DNA of 64,000 nt from Bradyrhizobium sp. CB2312 (GTDB taxonomy: Bacteria > Pseudomonadota > Alphaproteobacteria > Rhizobiales > Xanthobacteraceae), in NCBI RefSeq assembly GCF_029714425.1, contig NZ_CP121668.1, positions 7,089,501 through 7,153,500 on the forward strand, in the 5' to 3' direction. The notes beneath the pieces are model-generated. The model had not been told where the DNA came from, did no database searches, and saw only the letters and a program-made list of their open reading frames with translations. Made by a program: the position numbers and the translations under genes. Below are positions 34,688-45,159 of the stretch, one piece after another. How positions within the stretch are numbered: position 1 is the first letter of the stretch; each line of letters begins with the position of its first letter.

Positions 34688-35674
34688 ATGACCGAACCCG
34701 TTCTCTCCGTCCGCAATCTCAAGGTTGAGTTCGCCTCGCGTCGCGGCACGCTGCGCGCCATCGATGGCGTCTCCTTCGACATCGCCAAGGGCGAGGTGCT
34801 GGGCGTGGTCGGCGAATCCGGCGCCGGCAAGTCCGTCACCGGCTTGTCTGTGATCGGCCTGATCGATCCGCCTGGCCGCATCGCCGGCGGCGAGATCCGT
34901 CTCGCAGGGCTGCGGATCGACAACCTGCCGCCGGAGGAGATGCGCCGCGTCCGCGGCAAGCGCATCGGAATGATCTTCCAGGATCCCCTCACCTCGCTCA
35001 ATCCGCTGTACAAGGTCGGCGACCAGATCGTCGAGACGATCCGGACTCACCTGAACTTGTCCGAGACCGCCGCCCGCCGCCGCGCCATCGACCTCTTGGC
35101 CGAAGTCGGCATCCCCGCACCGGAAAAGCGCATCGACGGCTATCCGCATGAATTCTCCGGCGGCATGCGCCAGCGCGTCGTCATTGCGCTAGCGATCTGT
35201 GCCGAGCCGGAGCTGATCATCGCGGACGAGCCGACCACCGCGCTCGATGTCTCCGTGCAGGCGCAGATCATCTCGCTGATCAAGCGGCTCGGCCGCGACC
35301 ACGGCACCGCCGTGATGCTGGTGACGCACGACATGGGCGTGATCGCCGAAACTTCGGACCGCGTCGCGGTGATGTATGCCGGGCGCGTTGCCGAGATCGG
35401 CCCGGTGCAGGACGTCGTCAGGAATCCTCTGCACCCTTACGCCAAGGGCCTGATGGGCGCGATCCCGACGCTTGCAGGTGACGACAAGCGCCTCGTGCAG
35501 ATCCCCGGCTCGATGCCGCGCCTGTCGGCGATCCCGCGCGGCTGTTCGTTCAATCCGCGCTGTGCCTTTGCCTTCGACCGCTGCCGCGTGGAGCGGCCGG
35601 AGCCGCTGCCGCGCGGCGCGCAATCTGTCGCGTGCCATCTCTATGACACCGTCCCGGCGGAGAGCGCAGCATGA
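34688..35674 (+). CDS. ABC transporter ATPase, DppD type (system 1)
   Basis: A 328-residue ATPase with Walker A GESGAGKS, the ABC signature SGGMRQR, Walker B LIIADEPTTALD and a C-terminal oligopeptide-transporter domain (CSFNPRCAFAFDRC, with cysteines often seen in DppD/OppD). It energises system 1. The ATG at 34688 lies 13 bp after the preceding stop. Confidence 0.94.
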   Translation: MTEPVLSVRNLKVEFASRRGTLRAIDGVSFDIAKGEVLGVVGESGAGKSVTGLSVIGLIDPPGRIAGGEIRLAGLRIDNLPPEEMRRVRGKRIGMIFQDPLTSLNPLYKVGDQIVETIRTHLNLSETAARRRAIDLLAEVGIPAPEKRIDGYPHEFSGGMRQRVVIALAICAEPELIIADEPTTALDVSVQAQIISLIKRLGRDHGTAVMLVTHDMGVIAETSDRVAVMYAGRVAEIGPVQDVVRNPLHPYAKGLMGAIPTLAGDDKRLVQIPGSMPRLSAIPRGCSFNPRCAFAFDRCRVERPEPLPRGAQSVACHLYDTVPAESAA

Positions 35675-36660
35675 GCACGCCCTTCGTTCAGGCCAAAAAT
35701 CTGCGCCGCGTCTTCGACGTCTCGAAGCCATGGCTCAACCGCGTGCTCGAAGGCGGGCATCTCGAATATCTTAGGGCGGTCGACGGCGTCACCTTCGACA
35801 TCCGGAAGGGTGAGACCTTCGCGCTGGTCGGCGAGTCCGGCTCGGGCAAGACTACGGTGGCGCGGATGGTGGTGGGCCTGTTGCCGCCAAGTTCCGGCGA
35901 CGTGCTGATCGACGGCGTCTCGATGACCGATCCGCGGCAGGCACCGGCACGTCGAAAACTGCGCCGCCGCATCCAGATGATCTTCCAGGATCCCTATGCG
36001 AGCCTTAACCCGCGTTTCCGCGTCGATGCCATCATTTCCGAGCCGATCCGCGCCTTCGACCTGATCCAGGGCGAGCGCGACATCCAGGCCCGCGTCGGCG
36101 AATTGCTCAGCCTTGTCGGCCTGCATCCGGACGACCGGCTGAAATTCCCGCACGAATTTTCCGGCGGCCAGCGCCAGCGCATCGCGATCGCGCGGGCGCT
36201 CGCCTCCGACGCCGAGTTCATCGTCTGCGACGAGCCGACCTCGGCGCTCGACGTCTCCGTGCAGGCCCAGATCCTGAACCTGATGCGCGACCTCCAGGAC
36301 AAGTTTGGCCTGACCTACATGTTCATCAGCCACAACCTCGCCGTGGTCCGTCACATGGCGAGCCGGGTCGGCGTGATGTATCTCGGCCGCATCGTCGAGA
36401 TCGCGGAAGGACGCGAGCTGTTTTCCCGGCCGCGCATGCCCTACACCAAGATGCTGCTGGGCGCCGTGCCTGACCTTGCCATGAGCGGCCGCCAGCGCAT
36501 TCCGGTCAAGGGCGAGATCCCGAACCCGATCAATCCGCCCTCGGGCTGCGCCTTCAATCCGCGCTGCCCGCTGGCGTTCGATCTCTGCCGCAGGGAAACG
36601 CCGGAACTGATCGACGGTGTCGCCTGCCACGCGGTGAACACCGCACCGGTCCCAGCGTGA
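35671..36660 (+). CDS. ABC transporter ATPase, DppF type (system 1)
   Basis: A 329-residue ATPase with Walker A GESGSGKT, signature SGGQRQR, Walker B FIVCDEPTSALD and the OppF/DppF C-terminal cysteine region (CAFNPRCPLAFDLC). Its ATG overlaps the stop of the preceding ATPase gene (ATGA), so the two are translationally coupled. It completes transporter system 1. Confidence 0.94.
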   Translation: MSTPFVQAKNLRRVFDVSKPWLNRVLEGGHLEYLRAVDGVTFDIRKGETFALVGESGSGKTTVARMVVGLLPPSSGDVLIDGVSMTDPRQAPARRKLRRRIQMIFQDPYASLNPRFRVDAIISEPIRAFDLIQGERDIQARVGELLSLVGLHPDDRLKFPHEFSGGQRQRIAIARALASDAEFIVCDEPTSALDVSVQAQILNLMRDLQDKFGLTYMFISHNLAVVRHMASRVGVMYLGRIVEIAEGRELFSRPRMPYTKMLLGAVPDLAMSGRQRIPVKGEIPNPINPPSGCAFNPRCPLAFDLCRRETPELIDGVACHAVNTAPVPA

Positions 36661-36742
36661 CGCGCGCGTGCCATGCGGCCTGCGCATTTGGCATCCCAGC
36701 ACCGGCTGTGATCAATTGCGCGCGCCGCAAATGAGGTAGCCC

Positions 36743-38548
36743 ATGGCCAGCAACATCAATCCCGATCCGTTCACGACGCGCCCCGAGATCGAGGGCACGT
36801 TCGGGGTCGTCGCCTCCACGCACTGGATCGCGACCGCCGTCGGCATGGGCATCCTGGAGAAGGGCGGCAACGCCTTCGATGCCGGCGTCGCCACCGCCTT
36901 CACGCTCCAGGTGGTCGAGCCGCATCTGAACGGTCCCGGCGGCGATGTTCCGATCATCGTCCACGACGTCAAGCGCGGCCGCACCGAGGTGATCTGCGGC
37001 CAGGGCCCGGCGCCGGCGCGCGCCACCATCGCGCATTACAAGAGCGAAGGCCTCGACATGGTGCCCGGCACCGGCCTGCTCGCCGCCTGCGTCCCCGGCA
37101 CGTTCGAATCCTGGATGATGCTGTTGCGCGACTACGGCACGATGCGCGTGCGCGACGTGCTGGAGCCCGCGATCTCCTATGCGCGCGACGGCTATCCGCT
37201 GGTCGAGCGCGCCTGCGCCACGATCCAGACCGTCGAGCAATTGTTCCGCAAGCACTGGCCGACCTCGGCCGCCGTCTATTTGCCAAATGGCGAGGTGCCG
37301 AAGCCCGGCACGCTCTTCACCAACAAGACGCTGGCCGCGACCTACACCCGCATTCTAGGCGAAGCCGAGAGCGGCGGCGGTGGCCGCGACGCCGAGATCG
37401 AGCGCGCGCGAAAGGCCTGGTCGCAAGGTTTCGTCGCGGAGGCCATCGACAAATTCTGCCGGACGCAAGAGGTGATGGACGTCAGCGGCTCGCCACATCG
37501 CGGCGTGCTCTCGGCCGACGACATGGCGCGCTGGCAACCGACGGTCGAAGCGCCCCTCACCTATGATTATGGCCGCTACACCGTCTGCAAGGCCGGCGTC
37601 TGGAGCCAGGGCCCGGTGACATTGCAGCAGCTCGCGCTGCTCAAGGGCTTTGCGCTCGACGGGCTCGACCCGACCGGGCCGGAATTCATCCATCTCCAGA
37701 TCGAATGCGCAAAGCTCGCTTTCGCCGATCGTGAGAAGTTCTACGGCGATCCCAAGTTCACGGAGATCCCGATCGCGACGCTGCTGTCGGATGCCTACAA
37801 CGACGAGCGCCGCAAGCTCGTCACCGACAAGGCCTCGCTCGATTTCATTCCTGGTTCGGTCGAGGGCTTTGGCGGCGTCGTCAAGCTGCGCCGCGCGGAA
37901 GGCCAGCGCGAGGCGGTCGGCGCGCTCGGCGCCGGTGAGCCGACCGTCGGCCGCTTCGGCGAGGTGCGCGGCGACACCGTGCATTTCGACATCATCGACA
38001 AGGCCGGCAACATGGTGTCCTCGACGCCGTCGGGCGGCTGGCTGCAATCCTCGCCGATCATTCCGGAACTCGGCTTCTGCCTCGGCAGCCGTGCCCAGAT
38101 GTTCTGGCTGGAGGAAGACCATCCCGCCGCGCTCGCGCCGGGCAAGCGGCCGCGCACGACGCTGTCGCCGACCATGGCGCTGCGCGACGGTGAGCCGTAT
38201 CTGGCCTGGGGCTCGCCCGGCGGCGACCAGCAGGACCAATGGATCACGCAGTTCTTCCTGCGCCACGTTCACTGCAACCTCAATCTCCAGGAGGCCATCG
38301 ACGCGCCGGCCTGGCATTCCGAACATTTTCCGATCTCGTTCTGGCCGCGCACCGCGCGCCCCGGCGTGCTCGTGGTCGAGAACCGCGTGCCGAAGGCGAC
38401 GATCGAGAACCTGCGCGAGCGCGGGCATATCGTCGAGGTCGGCCCGGACTGGTCGGAAGGCCGCCTCACGGCGGCTTCGCGCGTCGGCGTGCGCCGGCGC
38501 GCCGCCGCCAATCCGCGCGGGATGCAGGGTTACGCCGCGGGACGCTGA
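36743..38548 (+). CDS. Gamma-glutamyltransferase family protein, no signal peptide
   Basis: A 601-residue Ntn-hydrolase of the gamma-glutamyltranspeptidase family. The autoprocessing nucleophile is the threonine at about residue 412, in GDTVHFDIIDKAGNMVSSTPSGGW (key residue T in GDTVHF). Upstream signatures GGNAFDAGVATAF and GPGGD, and downstream SPTMALRDGEPYLAWGSPGGD, fit the family. Unlike the periplasmic E. coli enzyme, the N-terminus (MASNINPDPF) is not a signal peptide, so it probably acts in the cytoplasm on imported gamma-glutamyl compounds. It sits between two complete peptide importers. Confidence 0.92.
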   Translation: MASNINPDPFTTRPEIEGTFGVVASTHWIATAVGMGILEKGGNAFDAGVATAFTLQVVEPHLNGPGGDVPIIVHDVKRGRTEVICGQGPAPARATIAHYKSEGLDMVPGTGLLAACVPGTFESWMMLLRDYGTMRVRDVLEPAISYARDGYPLVERACATIQTVEQLFRKHWPTSAAVYLPNGEVPKPGTLFTNKTLAATYTRILGEAESGGGGRDAEIERARKAWSQGFVAEAIDKFCRTQEVMDVSGSPHRGVLSADDMARWQPTVEAPLTYDYGRYTVCKAGVWSQGPVTLQQLALLKGFALDGLDPTGPEFIHLQIECAKLAFADREKFYGDPKFTEIPIATLLSDAYNDERRKLVTDKASLDFIPGSVEGFGGVVKLRRAEGQREAVGALGAGEPTVGRFGEVRGDTVHFDIIDKAGNMVSSTPSGGWLQSSPIIPELGFCLGSRAQMFWLEEDHPAALAPGKRPRTTLSPTMALRDGEPYLAWGSPGGDQQDQWITQFFLRHVHCNLNLQEAIDAPAWHSEHFPISFWPRTARPGVLVVENRVPKATIENLRERGHIVEVGPDWSEGRLTAASRVGVRRRAAANPRGMQGYAAGR

Positions 38549-38557
38549 AGGTAGCAC

Positions 38558-39264
38558 ATGACCTGGTCGATCATCGCGCGAGACCCTGCCACCGGCCAGT
38601 TCGGCATCGCGGTTGCGACCCGCTTCTTCGCCGTCGGCGCGCGCGTGCCCTATATCGCTGCGGGCCTCGGCGCCATCGCAACGCAGGCCTTCGTCAATCC
38701 CTATTACGGCATCGACGGCTTGAAGCTGCTGCGCGAAGGTCTGAACGCCCACGACGTGCTCGCCACGCTGCTGGCGGCCGATGACGGACGCGAGAGCCGG
38801 CAGATCCACATCATGGATGCTAGCGGCGAGATTGCCGCGCATACCGGGCGCGACTGCATCGCCTGGTGCGGCCACGTCGCAGGCAGCGGCTTTTCCATTG
38901 CCGGCAACATGCTGACAGGCGCCGACGTGCTCGACGAGACCGCAAAAACCTACATTGCCAATGACAGCCTGCCCTTCCCGCGCCGCCTGCTCGCCGCGAT
39001 GCGCGCGGGCGAGGCCGCCGGCGGCGACAAGCGCGGCAAGCAGTCCGCAGCGCTGCTGATCCACGGTGAGGAGGAATGGCCGGCGCTCGACATCCGCGCC
39101 GACGATCATCCCGATCCGCTCGGCGAGCTCGAACGGCTCGAACGTGTCAGCCAGGAGCTCTGGGTTCACTTCCGCAGCTCGCTGCCGACGCGGCAGAACC
39201 CGGCCGGCAACACCGATCGCAGCGTCATCGACGCCAGCATCGCAGCCGCGCGCGCAAGGACGTC

Positions 39265-39268
<4 letters not shown>
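38558..39268 (+). CDS. DUF1028 protein (Ntn-hydrolase-like)
   Basis: A 236-residue DUF1028 protein. It begins MTWSIIARDPATGQFGIAVATRFFAVGARV (key parts TWSI-ARD, GIAVA, VGARVP), and continues with FVNPYYGIDGLKLL and AGNMLTG. The family is thought to have an Ntn-hydrolase fold; removal of Met would leave a threonine as the N-terminal residue, a fitting nucleophile. Its reaction is unknown. The gene starts 9 bp after the gamma-glutamyltransferase stop and its stop overlaps the next ATPase start (ATGA), so it is part of the operon. Confidence 0.9.
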
Positions 39269-40254
<986 letters not shown>

Positions 40255-40274
40255 TGGCCTTGCTCTCCTCTCTC

Positions 40275-40402
40275 GTGCCCCGGGCGCAGCGCAGCAAAAG
40301 CGAGGCGCCGTGGTGCGCTGCTGAACCGGGGCCCATGCGGCAACAGACTGGGTCCCGGTTCAGCGTCGCAGCACTTCGCGTTGCGCCGCGCCCGGGACAC
40401 GA
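40275..40402. repeat. Inverted repeat inside the second transporter operon
   Basis: GTGCCCCGGGCGCAGCGCAGC (21 bases, starting at 40275; quoted core CCCCGGGCGCAGCGCAGC) is matched in reverse complement near 40378-40402, and inner segments around GGTGCGCTGCTGAACCGGG and CCCGGTTCAGCGTCGCAGCA pair too. The element fills most of the 175-bp gap between two ATPase genes, an unusual place in an otherwise tight operon. It could form an mRNA structure there. Confidence 0.75.
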
Positions 40403-40429
40403 TACCGGATTTCGCGGGGAGCACCGACG

Positions 40430-41533
40430 ATGACCGCGCTCCTCGAAGTCCAAGGCCTGGTCAAGCATTTCGTCGCGCAGCGTTCGCTGTTCGGCCGCGC
40501 GCTGGCGCATGTCAAAGCCGTTGATGGCGTTTCCTTCTCTCTCGAAGCCGGCAAGACGCTGGCGCTAGTCGGCGAATCCGGCTGCGGCAAATCCACCGTC
40601 AGCCGCCTGGTGCTGCGGCTGATCGAGCCGGACGCGGGCACTGTGCGTTTCGACGGCCGCGACCTGCTCTCCCTCGACGCCGACGCGCTGCGAAAATTCC
40701 GCCGCGAGGCGCAGATCATCTTCCAGGACCCCTACGCCTCGCTCAATCCGCGCATGACGGTCGGCCAGATCCTGACCGAACCGCTGGCCCTGCATGATCT
40801 GGTGCCGCCGACGCAGCGGCGCGAGCGCGTCGCGGAGCTGCTGCGGCTGGTCGGGCTGGAGCCACGGCTCGAGCGGCGCTATCCGCACGAATTCTCCGGC
40901 GGCCAGCGTCAGCGCATCGCGATTGCCCGTGCGCTCGCGGTCCAGCCAAAACTGATCATCTGCGACGAGCCGGTCTCGGCGCTCGACGTCTCGATCCGCT
41001 CGCAGATCCTGAACCTGCTGCGCGAGCTCCAGGACCGGCTTGGCCTCGCCTACATCTTCGTCTCGCACGACCTCGCCGTGGTCAAGCATATCGCTGACCG
41101 AGTCGCGGTGATGAATCTCGGCCAGATCGTCGAGACCGCCGATGCGGACGCGCTGTTCGCCCAGCCACGCCATCCCTATAGCCGCGCGCTGTTGTCCGCG
41201 ATCCCCGTGCCTAAACCGCGGGCAAAGAGCAGCCGGATTGTGCTCCAGGGCGAGATCCCGAGCGCCCTCAATCCCCCCGCCGGATGCCGCTTCCATACCC
41301 GCTGCCCCTACGTGATCGACCGCTGCCGCAGCGAAATGCCTCGGCTGGTATCGGATGGCACCGGACATGCAACGGCTTGCCACCGAACGTCGGAACTGCC
41401 GTCCTCCGCGGCGATCGTCCCGATGGACGGCGGCTTCTCGCCGGTCCTTGAAAAATTGGTCGCCGCCTTCAGCGGCAGCCCGGAAGCAGCGCGCGCGAGC
41501 GGGGTTAGTCCATTGGGGACCGATCCCGCATAG
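40430..41533 (+). CDS. ABC transporter ATPase, DppF type (system 2)
   Basis: A 367-residue ATPase with Walker A GESGCGKS, signature SGGQRQR, Walker B LIICDEPVSALD and the OppF C-terminal cysteines (CRFHTRCPYVIDRC). The last 40 residues beyond the family end (AIVPMDGGFSPVLEKLVAAF...) are not found in typical DppF proteins as I remember them. The ATG at 40430 lies 27 bp after the intergenic repeat. Confidence 0.93.
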   Translation: MTALLEVQGLVKHFVAQRSLFGRALAHVKAVDGVSFSLEAGKTLALVGESGCGKSTVSRLVLRLIEPDAGTVRFDGRDLLSLDADALRKFRREAQIIFQDPYASLNPRMTVGQILTEPLALHDLVPPTQRRERVAELLRLVGLEPRLERRYPHEFSGGQRQRIAIARALAVQPKLIICDEPVSALDVSIRSQILNLLRELQDRLGLAYIFVSHDLAVVKHIADRVAVMNLGQIVETADADALFAQPRHPYSRALLSAIPVPKPRAKSSRIVLQGEIPSALNPPAGCRFHTRCPYVIDRCRSEMPRLVSDGTGHATACHRTSELPSSAAIVPMDGGFSPVLEKLVAAFSGSPEAARASGVSPLGTDPA

Positions 41534-41556
41534 CCGCAAAACAGAGGTTGAGAGCG

Positions 41557-43080
41557 ATGAGTTTCATGCGTTTGGCAATCCTGGCGTCGGCCCTGCTGAC
41601 GTCACTCGTGGGCGCGGCCCAAGCCCAAGTTCAAGCCCAGACCACGCTCCGCATCGGCATCGCCGAGGACCCCGACATCCTCGATCCCAGCATCGGCCGC
41701 ACCTATGTCGGCCGCATCGTGTTCTCCGCCTTCTGCGACAAGCTGTTCGACATCGACGAGAAGCTCAACATCGTTCCGCAGCTCGCGCTGTCGCACGAGA
41801 CCTCGGCCGACGGCAAGGAGATGACGATCAAGCTGCGGCCTGGCGTCAAATTCCATGACGGCGAGCCGCTCGACGCCGAGGCCGCCAAATTCTCCCTCGA
41901 GCGTCACATGACATTGCCCGGCTCGTTCCGGAAATCCGAGCTGGCAAGCGTGGATCATGTCGAGGTCGTCGATCCCCTCACCATCAAGCTGGTGCTCAAG
42001 ACCCCCTACTCGCCGTTGATCGCCCAGCTCACGGACCGCTCCGGCATGATGGTCTCGCCGAAAGCTGCGAAGGAAGCCGGCGACAAGTTCGGCCTGCATC
42101 CGGTCTGCGCCGGCCCCTACAAATTCGTCGAGCGCGTTCAGCAGGACCGCATGGTGTTCGAAAGGTTCGCCGACTACTGGAACAAGGACAACATCCATAT
42201 CGACCGCGTCGTGTTCCTGCCGATCGTCGATGCCACCGTCCGCCTCGCCAATCTGAAATCCGGCGGACTCGACCTGATCGAGCGCGTGCTCGCCACCGAC
42301 ATCAAGGACGTGCGCGCCGATTCCCGCCTCGTGCTGTCGACCGCGCCGGAGCTCGGCTATCTCGGCCTGACCGTCAACATCGGCAACGAGAAGAACAAGG
42401 GGCCGCTGAGCCAGTCGGCAAAAGTCCGCCAGGCGCTCGATCTTTCGATCGACCGCGAAGCGCTCAACCAGGTCGTCTTCAACGGCGAGTTCACACCGGG
42501 CAACCAATGGGTCAGCCCGACGCATCCCTATTACCAGAAGGCATTCCCGGTTCACGGCCGCGACATCGCGAAGGCGAAGGCACTGTTGAAGGAAGCCGGC
42601 GTCACCACGCCAGTGACGGTGGACTACATGATCCCCAAGGGCGCGGAGAACGAGGCCGTCGCCCAGGTCGTGCAGTCGATGGCCGCGGAAGCGGGCTTCG
42701 ACATCAAGATCCGCGCCGTCGAGTTCGCGACGACCTTCAAGCAAGCCCAGGCCGGCGAGTTCCAGGTGTTCCAGATCAACTGGAGCGGCCGCATCGACCC
42801 CGACGGCAATTCCTACATCTTCATGCGCAGCAAGGCGCCGCAGAACGACGGCGTGTACTCGAACCCCGAGGCAGACAAGCTGATGGAAGATGGGCGAGCG
42901 ACGTCCAACGTCGAGGAGCGCAAGGCGATCTACCAGAAGCTGACGAAAATCCTGCTCGATGACCTGCCGATCATCTACATCTACCATCGCACGCTCCTGA
43001 TCGCGCATACCAAGAAGCTCGAGGGTTACAGGCAGATGCCGGACGGGCTGGTCCGCGTGGTCGGACTGAAGTTCAAGTGA
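41557..43080 (+). CDS. Oligopeptide-type ABC transporter substrate-binding protein (system 2)
   Basis: A 507-residue family 5 binding protein with the signal peptide RLAILASALLTSLVGAAQA and mature start near QVQAQTTLRIGIAEDPD. The family region MTIKLRPGVKFHDGEPLDAEAAKFS is present. I chose the ATG at 41557 because AGAGG lies about nine bases upstream; a TTG at 41548 is within the ribosome-binding region. It differs strongly from the system 1 protein, so the two importers probably bind different ligands. Confidence 0.92.
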   Translation: MSFMRLAILASALLTSLVGAAQAQVQAQTTLRIGIAEDPDILDPSIGRTYVGRIVFSAFCDKLFDIDEKLNIVPQLALSHETSADGKEMTIKLRPGVKFHDGEPLDAEAAKFSLERHMTLPGSFRKSELASVDHVEVVDPLTIKLVLKTPYSPLIAQLTDRSGMMVSPKAAKEAGDKFGLHPVCAGPYKFVERVQQDRMVFERFADYWNKDNIHIDRVVFLPIVDATVRLANLKSGGLDLIERVLATDIKDVRADSRLVLSTAPELGYLGLTVNIGNEKNKGPLSQSAKVRQALDLSIDREALNQVVFNGEFTPGNQWVSPTHPYYQKAFPVHGRDIAKAKALLKEAGVTTPVTVDYMIPKGAENEAVAQVVQSMAAEAGFDIKIRAVEFATTFKQAQAGEFQVFQINWSGRIDPDGNSYIFMRSKAPQNDGVYSNPEADKLMEDGRATSNVEERKAIYQKLTKILLDDLPIIYIYHRTLLIAHTKKLEGYRQMPDGLVRVVGLKFK

Positions 43081-43111
43081 TGACGACAGCGCATACAAAG
43101 CCATCGACATC

Positions 43112-44053
43112 ATGCTGAACTTCCTCGCCCGCCGCCTTGCGCAGATCGTGCCGACGCTGTTCTTCGTGTCGGTGCTGATCTTCTCGCTCCAGCAATTGCT
43201 GCCGGGCGATCCCGCGCTGGTCATGGCCGGCGAGGAGCGCGATCCCGCCGTGATCGAGCAGATCCGCCAGCAGTACAAGCTCGATCAGCCGATCCCGGTG
43301 CAATACGTCTACTGGCTCAAGGGGGTGCTGACGGGCAATTTCGGCGAGTCCTTGCGCAACAAGATGCCGGTGCGCGAGCTGATCGCGCAGAAGCTGCCGG
43401 TCACGCTCCAGCTCGGCTCGATGGCGATCGTCATCGCGTTCTGCATTGGCATTCCCGCCGGCATCGTCTCGGCGGTGAAGAAGGGCACGGCCTGGGACTA
43501 TGGCGCCAATCTGTTCGCGCTGTGGGGCATCTCGACGCCGAACTTCTGGCTCGGAATTCTCCTCATCTTCCTGTTCTCGATCAAGCTGGGCTGGCTGCCG
43601 GCCTCCGGCTATGTGCCACTCACCGAAAACTGGCGCGCGAGCTTGGCTGCCACCATCATGCCGGCCTTCGTGCTCGGCAACGCGATCTCCGCGATCCTGA
43701 TGCGGCATACCCGTAGCGCGATGCTCCAGGTGCTGGAAAGCGATTATGTTCGCACCGCACGCGCCAAGGGCCTTTCCGAGCGCTCGGTGATCCTCAAGCA
43801 CGCGATGCGCAATGCGCTCACGCCCATCATCACGCTCGGTGCGCTCGAGCTCGGTACGCTGCTCTCAGGCGCCGTGCTGACCGAGCAGATCTTCTCCATT
43901 CCCGGCTTCGGCAAACTGATCGTGGATGCCGTGTTCAACCGCGACTACGCCGTCGTGCAGGGCGTCGTGCTGGTGACGGCCACGGTCTATATCACGCTCA
44001 ACCTGGTTGCCGACATCGCCTATGTCCTCGTCAATCCCAGGCTGAGGGGCTAG
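43112..44053 (+). CDS. ABC transporter permease, DppB type (system 2)
   Basis: A 313-residue permease with NFLARRLAQIVPTLFFVSVLIFSL at the start (key part: FLARRL followed by the first helix), LLPGDPA and the coupling loop YVRTARAKGLSERSVILKHAMRN. It pairs with the following DppC-type permease, whose ATG is 4 bp after its stop. Confidence 0.93.
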   Translation: MLNFLARRLAQIVPTLFFVSVLIFSLQQLLPGDPALVMAGEERDPAVIEQIRQQYKLDQPIPVQYVYWLKGVLTGNFGESLRNKMPVRELIAQKLPVTLQLGSMAIVIAFCIGIPAGIVSAVKKGTAWDYGANLFALWGISTPNFWLGILLIFLFSIKLGWLPASGYVPLTENWRASLAATIMPAFVLGNAISAILMRHTRSAMLQVLESDYVRTARAKGLSERSVILKHAMRNALTPIITLGALELGTLLSGAVLTEQIFSIPGFGKLIVDAVFNRDYAVVQGVVLVTATVYITLNLVADIAYVLVNPRLRG

Positions 44054-44057
44054 GCAA

Positions 44058-44945
44058 ATGACCGACGCCGCGCTTTCAGCCAGTCCCGCCACGCAAGCCT
44101 ACGAGCTCGACAGCCCGGCCCGCCGCGCGCGGCGACGCCTGTTCAAGCGCAAGGCCGCCGTGTTCGGGCTTGTCGTGATCGTTGCGTTCATCCTGCTTGC
44201 GGCTCTCGCACCGCTCGTCGTCCCCTATGATCCCATCGCCACGAGCTGGAGCCTGGTGCGCAAACCGCCGACGGGAGCGCACTGGTTCGGCACCGACGAG
44301 CTCGGCCGCGATATCCTCAGCCGCGTCGTCTACGGCGCGCGGGCATCCCTGATGGCGGGTCTGATCTCCGTCGCGATCGCGCTCGGCATCGGCGTGCCGC
44401 TGGGCCTTCTCGCCGGCTATCGCGGCGGATTTGTCGATGCCCTGATCAGCCGGATCACCGATGCGATGCTGGCCTGCCCGTTCCTGATCCTGGCGATCGC
44501 GCTCGCCGCATTCCTCGGGCCGAGCCTCGGCAACGCCATGATCGCGATCGGCATCTCGGCGACGCCAATCTTCATCCGCCTGACCCGCGGCCAGGTGCTG
44601 AGCGTCAAGGCCGAGGACTATGTCGAGGCCGCGCGCGCGCTCGGCAACCCGCCGTGGCGGATCGCGTTCTCGCACATCCTGCCGAACATCCTGCCGGCGC
44701 TGCTGGTGCAGGCCACGTTGTCGATCGCCGCCGCCATCATCGCGGAAGCTGCGCTGTCCTTCCTCGGCCTCGGCCAGCAGCCGCCGGCGCCGTCCTGGGG
44801 CAGCATGCTCAACGCCGCACAGCGTTTCCTGACCCAGGCGCCATGGATGGCGATCTGGCCTGGCTTAGCGATCTTCCTCGTGGTGCTCTCACTGAACCTG
44901 CTCGGCGACGGCCTACGCGACGCACTCGATCCGAGGCAGCGCTAA
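44058..44945 (+). CDS. ABC transporter permease, DppC type (system 2)
   Basis: A 295-residue permease with the N-terminal helix VFGLVVIVAFILLAALAPLV, the GTDELGRDILSRVVYGARASL signature (core GTDELGRD) and the coupling loop YVEAARALGNPPWRIAFSHILPN. It is the last gene of the twelve-gene plus-strand block. After it comes a palindromic repeat and then minus-strand genes. Confidence 0.93.
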   Translation: MTDAALSASPATQAYELDSPARRARRRLFKRKAAVFGLVVIVAFILLAALAPLVVPYDPIATSWSLVRKPPTGAHWFGTDELGRDILSRVVYGARASLMAGLISVAIALGIGVPLGLLAGYRGGFVDALISRITDAMLACPFLILAIALAAFLGPSLGNAMIAIGISATPIFIRLTRGQVLSVKAEDYVEAARALGNPPWRIAFSHILPNILPALLVQATLSIAAAIIAEAALSFLGLGQQPPAPSWGSMLNAAQRFLTQAPWMAIWPGLAIFLVVLSLNLLGDGLRDALDPRQR

Positions 44946-44985
44946 GGCCCGATGAGACCCGACTAGCGCTCCGACGTAGGTGCGT

Positions 44986-45135
44986 TCCCTCCCCTCTTGC
45001 GGGGGAGGGCTAGGGAGAGGGGTAGCCCAGGAAACGGCGCCCGTTGTTGATGATGCGCTGAAGATGGGTGCACGAAGGATGGAATCCCCGTGTGACACCC
45101 CTCTCCCTGCCCCTCCCCCGCAAGGGGGGAGGGAA
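44986..45135. repeat. Palindromic repeat (CCCTCCCC...GGGGAGGG family)
   Basis: CCCTCCCCTCTTGCGGGGGA near 44987-45006 and its inverted relative CCCCTCCCCCGCAAGGGGGG near 45110-45129 flank about 100 bases that also carry CTAGGGAGAGGGG and CCCCTCTCCCTG as partial reverse complements. It lies between convergent transcription units and may act as a bidirectional terminator-like structure. Confidence 0.7.
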
Positions 45136-45159
45136 CGGACAGAGCGGTGTTGAGGAGCT

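Noticed and set aside
41548..41556. TTG start for the second binding protein
   Set aside because: It falls next to the AGAGG ribosome-binding site; the ATG at 41557 has the right spacing and begins a normal signal peptide.
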